Positions 58,767-64,000 of a stretch of 64,000 nucleotides of DNA are shown here, in pieces; within the stretch, counting starts at the first letter, position 1, and every line of letters begins with the position of its first letter. Where the stretch lies: positions 19,504-83,503 of the forward strand of contig CANQIA010000008.1 of assembly GCA_947624015.1 (NCBI GenBank), written 5' to 3'. Under the pieces are notes generated by a model. It did not search any database, was not told the origin of the DNA, and saw only the letters and a program-made list of their open reading frames with translations. This stretch comes from an uncultured Clostridia bacterium. GTDB taxonomy: Bacteria; Bacillota; Clostridia; Lachnospirales; CAG-274. The translations under genes and the position numbers were made by a program.

Positions 58767-59981
58767 TCACTCACCGTTATCCTCAAGCCATCTCATTGCG
58801 TTATACGCATATATTGCGCTGCCATAGGGCAGAGCCTCCTCGTCAAATTTTACTTTGGGGTGGTGCTGACCGTATATATAGCCCTTTTTTGTTTCGCCTG
58901 CCGCCAGAGCAATCATGATAGAAGGCACTCTCTGACTGATATAAGCAAAATCCTCCGATCCCGATGTTCCCTTCATGCCGTTTCCGCTCATGGCGTTTAA
59001 CCTTGCAACCGAAAAAGTCCTTTCTGCGCCAAGTATTTCTCTTGTATATTTTTCTGCGCATTCGGAAAGTATCTTGTCATTTACAAGTGTGGGACAACCG
59101 CTTGTGTATCGAACCTGAGCAAAACCTCTGAACGTATTGGCTGTACCCTCTGCAATTTCAGTTATTCTTTTCTTTATAAATTTTCTCGTTTCCTCATCGT
59201 ATGTCCTTATGGTGCCGCCGATAGTCACACTGTCCGGAATAACATTTGAAGCCGAGCCGCCGTTTATTCTTCCTATTGTAAGCGCAGCAGGATCGCTAAG
59301 CGCCAGTTCTCTTGAATTTATTTCCTGTAACGACGTTATGATATGGGCGGAAATATTCACGGGATCCACGCCCATATTGGGCATTGATCCGTGACAGCCT
59401 TTACCCTGTATTTTTATTTCAAAGTAATCGGCGGCAGGGGCGCTTACGCCGGGAGAAGATATAACAGCCGTTCCCGCCTTAAAAGGCATACCTGCCATAA
59501 CGTGTATCATAAGAGCCGCATCTACCTTAGGGTCTTCCAGAAGTCCGTTTTTTATCATATCGGCAGAGCCTTCAAAGGTCTCCTCAGCAGGCTGAAACAT
59601 AAGCTTTACTCTGCCCTTCATTTCCTTTTCGTGATCCTTCAATATTTTTGCTGCGCCTAAAAGCATAGCAGTATGCATATCATGACCGCAGCCGTGCATA
59701 TTGCCGTTAAGGGATCTGTATTCCACATCTGCCTCTTCCTCTACGGGCAAAGCGTCCATATCGGCTCTGAGCATAAATGTCTTGCCTTTATTTCCCACTA
59801 AGGCAACTACGCCTGCCTGTCCGCAGTCCTTCGGATCGCAGCCCATTTCAATAAGCCTTTGCTTTACATATGTCTTTGTATTTTTCAAATCAAAACCCAC
59901 CTCGGGGTTTGAGTGAATATAGCGCCGATATCCTATTAATTCATCTTTGTATTTTAAAGCTTCTTCAAGTATATTTTTCAT
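58767..59981 (-). CDS. M20-family amidohydrolase/peptidase
   Basis: This 404-residue enzyme belongs to the M20D amidohydrolase group (hippurate hydrolase, N-acyl-amino-acid amidohydrolase, HipO/AmhX-like). Metal-site motifs are in place: LRADMDALP near residue 73, HGCGHDMHTAMLLGAA near 96, FQPAEETFEGSADMI near 130 and the C-terminal HHPKVKFDEEAL. A dimerisation domain (about 185-300, YFEIKIQGKGCHGSMPNMGVD) divides the catalytic domain. It should remove acyl groups from amino acids or short peptides. AAGGAG precedes the ATG. It is preceded by the groEL terminator and stands alone. Confidence 0.92.
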   Translation of the reverse strand: MKNILEEALKYKDELIGYRRYIHSNPEVGFDLKNTKTYVKQRLIEMGCDPKDCGQAGVVALVGNKGKTFMLRADMDALPVEEEADVEYRSLNGNMHGCGHDMHTAMLLGAAKILKDHEKEMKGRVKLMFQPAEETFEGSADMIKNGLLEDPKVDAALMIHVMAGMPFKAGTAVISSPGVSAPAADYFEIKIQGKGCHGSMPNMGVDPVNISAHIITSLQEINSRELALSDPAALTIGRINGGSASNVIPDSVTIGGTIRTYDEETRKFIKKRITEIAEGTANTFRGFAQVRYTSGCPTLVNDKILSECAEKYTREILGAERTFSVARLNAMSGNGMKGTSGSEDFAYISQRVPSIMIALAAGETKKGYIYGQHHPKVKFDEEALPYGSAIYAYNAMRWLEDNGE

Positions 59982-60002
59982 ATTCTTCTCCTTAATTTAA
60001 CC

Positions 60003-60052
60003 GAAAGAAACGCAATCATTTTTTTCAAGCGTGTCGATTTTATCGACACGCT
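60003..60052. repeat. Second copy of the GAAAGAAA-YGCAA/TCGAT hairpin repeat
   Basis: GAAAGAAACGCAA is followed by the hairpin AGCGTGTCGAT-TTT-ATCGACACGCT (60028-60052), matching 38640-38679 (one base pair of that copy is mismatched). Both stand next to a terminator. Confidence 0.65.
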
Positions 60053-60081
60053 GAAAAGGGCTGTCTATGACAGCCCTTTTA
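60053..60081 (-). terminator. Terminator of the groESL operon
   Basis: AAAAGGGCTGTC (60054-60065) pairs with GACAGCCCTTTT (60069-60080) around a three-base loop, a very stable stem 14 bases beyond the groEL stop on the minus strand. Confidence 0.88.
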
Positions 60082-60094
60082 TATTTTGGAATTT

Positions 60095-61717
<1,623 letters not shown>

Positions 61718-61729
61718 TCATTACCTCCA

Positions 61730-62014
61730 TTATTCTACAACTGCGAGTATATCGCCTTGTTTTACAATAATATATTCCTCTCCGTCATTTTTTACCTCTG
61801 TACCCGCATACTTGGAATACACTACCTTGTCTCCTGCCTTTACATCCATAGGTACAAGCTTACCGTCAACAACGGCGCCGGGACCTACGGCTACGACCTC
61901 TGCCTCCTGAGGCTTTTCCTTGGACTGGGAAGTAAGTATTATGCCTCCTGCCGTAGTCTCTTCTGCCTCAAGCTGCTTTAACACAACTCTGTCGCCTAAT
62001 GGTCTTAAACTCAT
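61730..62014 (-). CDS. groES: Co-chaperonin GroES (10 kDa)
   Basis: This 94-residue protein forms the seven-subunit lid of the GroEL cage. [21 protein letters not shown], the mobile loop [20 protein letters not shown] and [22 protein letters not shown] motifs are present. AAGGAGG precedes the ATG at 62014. It is the first gene of the heat-shock operon under CIRCE. Confidence 0.98.
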   Translation of the reverse strand: MSLRPLGDRVVLKQLEAEETTAGGIILTSQSKEKPQEAEVVAVGPGAVVDGKLVPMDVKAGDKVVYSKYAGTEVKNDGEEYIIVKQGDILAVVE

Positions 62015-62055
62015 ATTTCATATCCTCCTTATAAAAATACAACCTATATTTTTTG

Positions 62056-62082
62056 TTAGCACTCTAATTGGTCGAGTGCTAA
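62056..62082. promoter_or_regulatory. CIRCE operator (HrcA binding site)
   Basis: TTAGCACTC (62056-62064), nine bases, and GAGTGCTAA (62074-62082) form the perfect CIRCE inverted repeat. It lies just downstream of the -10 box, so HrcA repression of groESL at normal temperature is expected. Confidence 0.98.
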
Positions 62083-62093
62083 CCTATAAACAT

Positions 62094-62122
62094 AATATAT
62101 CACAGCTGTTAAACTTTGTCAA
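62094..62122 (-). promoter_or_regulatory. Promoter of groESL
   Basis: On the minus strand TTGACA (62117-62122) and TATATT (62094-62099) are 17 bases apart, with CIRCE immediately after. Confidence 0.85.
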
Positions 62123-62169
62123 TAGATTTTAATAAAATTTTTTACAAGGTTTCCTTTTTTTAGTATTCC

Positions 62170-62871
62170 CTATTTTATTATATAATAAACGCCGTAATAT
62201 ATAACGGGAACAAATACTGCGGGCAGCAGATTCGCAACGTTGATCCTTCTTATATTGAGCATATCTATACCAAGGGCTGTTATAAGTATTCCCCCTACCA
62301 CAGAAAGCTCTCTCATAATATCTCCCGTAAGATAAGGCTCCACAAAGCTTGCAAGTATGGTAATGGCGCCTTGGTATATAAATACGGAAAGCGCCGAAAA
62401 TATAACGCCGTATCCCATTGTGGACGCAAATATCACGGCATATACGCCGTCAAGTATGCTCTTTGTAAAAAGTATTGTATAATTTCCGTATATACCGCTG
62501 TCAATAGAGCCTATTATTGCCATAGTGCCTGTGCAGTAAAGTATACTTGCGGCAACAAAGCTTTTTGACACGGAGCCTTCGCCGCCTTTACATTTGCTTT
62601 CTATCCAATCGCCAAGACATTTCATTTTGCCCTCTATATTGATAAGAGTTCCCACAAGACCGCCTATTACAAGGCTTATGACAAACAGCACAGAATTGCA
62701 TGGCTCATTGAGCATTCTCTGCAAAGCTCCCGACAAGCCTACAAAAATAACGGCTAAGCCTGTTGCCTGATTTGTTATTTCCTGAAACTTTTCGTTAAAT
62801 CTTCCCTTTATTATAAGCCCCAATATCGTACCCGCTATAATTGCAATTACATTTACTATTGTGCCTGTCAT
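62170..62871 (-). CDS. DUF554-family membrane protein
   Basis: This 233-residue integral membrane protein matches DUF554. Six or seven hydrophobic segments are seen, including the N-terminal GTIVNVIAIIAGTILGLIIK, LAVIFVGLSGALQRML and the family-typical SFVAASILYCTGTMAIIGSI. Molecular function is unknown; a transport role is usually suggested. Its ATG overlaps the end of the 8-oxoguanine glycosylase gene by 4 bases (62868-62871), so the two form one operon under the promoter at 63786-63814. Confidence 0.85.
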   Translation of the reverse strand: MTGTIVNVIAIIAGTILGLIIKGRFNEKFQEITNQATGLAVIFVGLSGALQRMLNEPCNSVLFVISLVIGGLVGTLINIEGKMKCLGDWIESKCKGGEGSVSKSFVAASILYCTGTMAIIGSIDSGIYGNYTILFTKSILDGVYAVIFASTMGYGVIFSALSVFIYQGAITILASFVEPYLTGDIMRELSVVGGILITALGIDMLNIRRINVANLLPAVFVPVIYYGVYYIIK

Positions 62872-63749
62872 TTCTTTTTCTCCTTATCTGTTCCTATTTT
62901 AAGTGTTCTTGCATAGTAAAATAAATACTGCTGCGCATAGCCTGCATATTCTCCCCATTTGTTGTAGGCAAAGCTGTGTATTGTTTTGATATCTGTTTCC
63001 TTTCCGCTAAAATACAGGTGTTCCATGACTCTCTTTACCCATACGTCTGTGGGAAACACCTCTCGCCTTCCCATTGAAAAAAGCATTACGCAGTCGGCGA
63101 CCTTTCTGCCTACTCCTTTTATTTTAAGCAGCTCATTTAAAAGCTCCTCTGTCGTAAGCTTATCCCTGTTATCAATATCCACCTCTTTACTTGTCAGCTT
63201 ATCGAGGCAGTCTCTTATGTACTTTGCTCTAAAGCCCATTCTCAGGGCAAACAGATCCTCCTCCGTGGCTGTGTTCAGCTCTTCAAGCTTGGGGAAGGCA
63301 TAGCCTTCGCCAAGATTTTTGCCATAGGTCTCCGACATTCTTGAAATGATCCCTTTTATTCTGGGTATATTGTTGTTCTGGGAAATAATAAAGCTTAAAA
63401 GGCATTCGTAGGGCTGCTGAGCCAGTATCCTTATGCCGTCAGCATATTCGCAGGCAGCCTTCATTATGCTGTCATCCTCGGATATCTTATCTATTATTTT
63501 GCCATAGTCCCTGTCAATATCAAAGTAACCGTGCCATATGTTATTATAATCATCGCCTGTGCAGGGATACATCATAACCGTATTTCCCTCCTGCTTTATG
63601 TAAAGCACTCTTTCAAAGGCGATTATCTTATAATGCATATTTCCAAGCTTTTCAAAGCGGAAACACTGACCGCACTCCAGTATCTGCTCAATATTGAAAT
63701 TTTTTACCTCTTCAAGTATTATAGTCCTATCGTTTTCTCTGTATTTCAT
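62868..63749 (-). CDS. 8-oxoguanine DNA glycosylase (OGG1-type)
   Basis: This 293-residue repair enzyme removes 8-oxoguanine and nicks the strand. The N-terminal OGG domain (about 1-120, FNIEQILECGQCFRFEKLG) is followed by the helix-hairpin-helix-GPD core. The core has LKIKGVGRKVADCVMLFSMG, containing the Schiff-base lysine (GVGRKVADC, as in OGG1 Lys249), and the catalytic Asp in VFPTDVWVKRVME. No iron-sulfur cluster cysteines follow, as expected for OGG1-type enzymes. AAAGGAA precedes the ATG at 63749; a TTG six codons upstream contains that site. Confidence 0.93.
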   Translation of the reverse strand: MKYRENDRTIILEEVKNFNIEQILECGQCFRFEKLGNMHYKIIAFERVLYIKQEGNTVMMYPCTGDDYNNIWHGYFDIDRDYGKIIDKISEDDSIMKAACEYADGIRILAQQPYECLLSFIISQNNNIPRIKGIISRMSETYGKNLGEGYAFPKLEELNTATEEDLFALRMGFRAKYIRDCLDKLTSKEVDIDNRDKLTTEELLNELLKIKGVGRKVADCVMLFSMGRREVFPTDVWVKRVMEHLYFSGKETDIKTIHSFAYNKWGEYAGYAQQYLFYYARTLKIGTDKEKKK

Positions 63750-63785
63750 TATTCCATTCCTTTGCAAAAAATATATGTAAGGATA

Positions 63786-63814
63786 AATATAGCAGAAATT
63801 ATCAATATTTGCAA
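63786..63814 (-). promoter_or_regulatory. Promoter of the glycosylase-DUF554 operon
   Basis: On the minus strand TTGCAA (63809-63814) and TATATT (63786-63791) are 17 bases apart, 37 bases before the ATG at 63749. Confidence 0.7.
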
Positions 63815-63849
63815 GATATTAAAGGGAATGTTTTCTACATTCCCTCCAG

Positions 63850-63877
63850 ACTGTCGAAAAAACAATATTTTGACAGT
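63850..63877. other. Short hairpin in the right-edge intergenic region
   Basis: ACTGTC (63850-63855) and GACAGT (63872-63877) form a 6-bp stem around an A/T-rich loop. No gene is seen from 63750 to 64000. Confidence 0.35.
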
Positions 63878-63976
63878 AAGCATGAATTAAAATAAAGAAC
63901 AGCTTGCAAAAAAAAGCGTCGCAGACTTTAATCCGCAGGGCGAGCTTTGCCCGCCTGAGGACAGGAACTTTTCTGT

Positions 63977-64000
63977 AATTTTGGCAGAATTGCCAAAATT
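63977..64000. repeat. Perfect inverted repeat ending at the window edge
   Basis: AATTTTGGCA (63977-63986) and TGCCAAAATT (63991-64000) form a 10-bp stem with loop GAAT. It runs to the last base, so what follows is unknown. Confidence 0.6.

Overview
The window is a gene-dense stretch of a low-to-moderate GC, anaerobic Firmicutes (Clostridia) chromosome. Support for this: strong AGGAGG-type ribosome sites before most genes, near-consensus TTGACA-N17-TATAAT promoters, a CIRCE-controlled groESL operon, an AbrB/SpoVT-type regulator, an SLH-domain cellulase, a ThyX thymidylate synthase, a YhaM nuclease and a DUF1189/DUF554/DUF624 membrane-protein complement. I cannot assign a genus. I see no rRNA, tRNA, CRISPR array, integrase or intact insertion sequence.

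Region by region. (1) 1-8.5 kb, minus strand: a molybdoenzyme block. In transcription order it holds a MoeA-like molybdopterin-binding protein, moaC, moaA, a MOSC-MogA fusion, modA, modB, modC, a xanthine/uracil-type NCS2 permease, then the FAD and [2Fe-2S] subunits of a xanthine-dehydrogenase-type hydroxylase that runs off the left edge. It joins molybdate uptake, cofactor synthesis, purine import and the apo-enzyme. (2) 8.5-13.7 kb, minus: SLH-GH5 cellulase, MATE exporter, ispF, AbrB-type regulator, an HD protein and a YesL-like protein. (3) 13.7-19.2 kb: a SpoIID-like/peptidoglycan-binding protein, a Cthe_2159-type beta-helix lipoprotein (minus), then yhaM and rlmD (plus). (4) 19.2-23.5 kb: an AT-rich accessory stretch. 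It contains an unknown 143-aa protein, a zinc-ribbon/transmembrane/RCC1-repeat protein broken by a frameshift near its start, a small membrane protein, a promoter flanked by two 24-bp palindromes, a decayed RlmD-like C-terminus, and a methyltransferase-like gene bracketed by a repeated hairpin. (5) 23.6-33.5 kb, mostly plus: a secreted helical protein, a two-component system, a zinc-macrodomain/SirTM sirtuin pair, an amidohydrolase, a flavodoxin-fold reductase (minus), a hybrid sensor kinase and a DNA alkyl-repair protein. (6) 33.5-38.5 kb: a GltD-like oxidoreductase and a CobD/HisC-like aminotransferase (minus), then a CorC/HlyC protein and MreB (plus). (7) 38.7-49.9 kb, minus: a 2055-residue secreted M60 (enhancin-type) peptidase with a 51-residue peptide gene directly downstream, then a glycosyltransferase cluster and an EamA exporter. 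(8) 50-64 kb: a KDPG aldolase-VOC fusion (plus), dnaX-ybaB-recR-thyX (minus), a LysR regulator divergent from an alpha/beta hydrolase, a DUF6062/membrane-protein pair, an M20 amidohydrolase, groESL with CIRCE, and a DUF554/8-oxoguanine glycosylase pair.

The most unusual parts are the accessory stretch beside rlmD, the SirTM-macrodomain pair without lipoylation partners in the window, and the M60 operon with its tandem-repeat promoter and small peptide. All functions are inferred from sequence reading alone; no database search was run.
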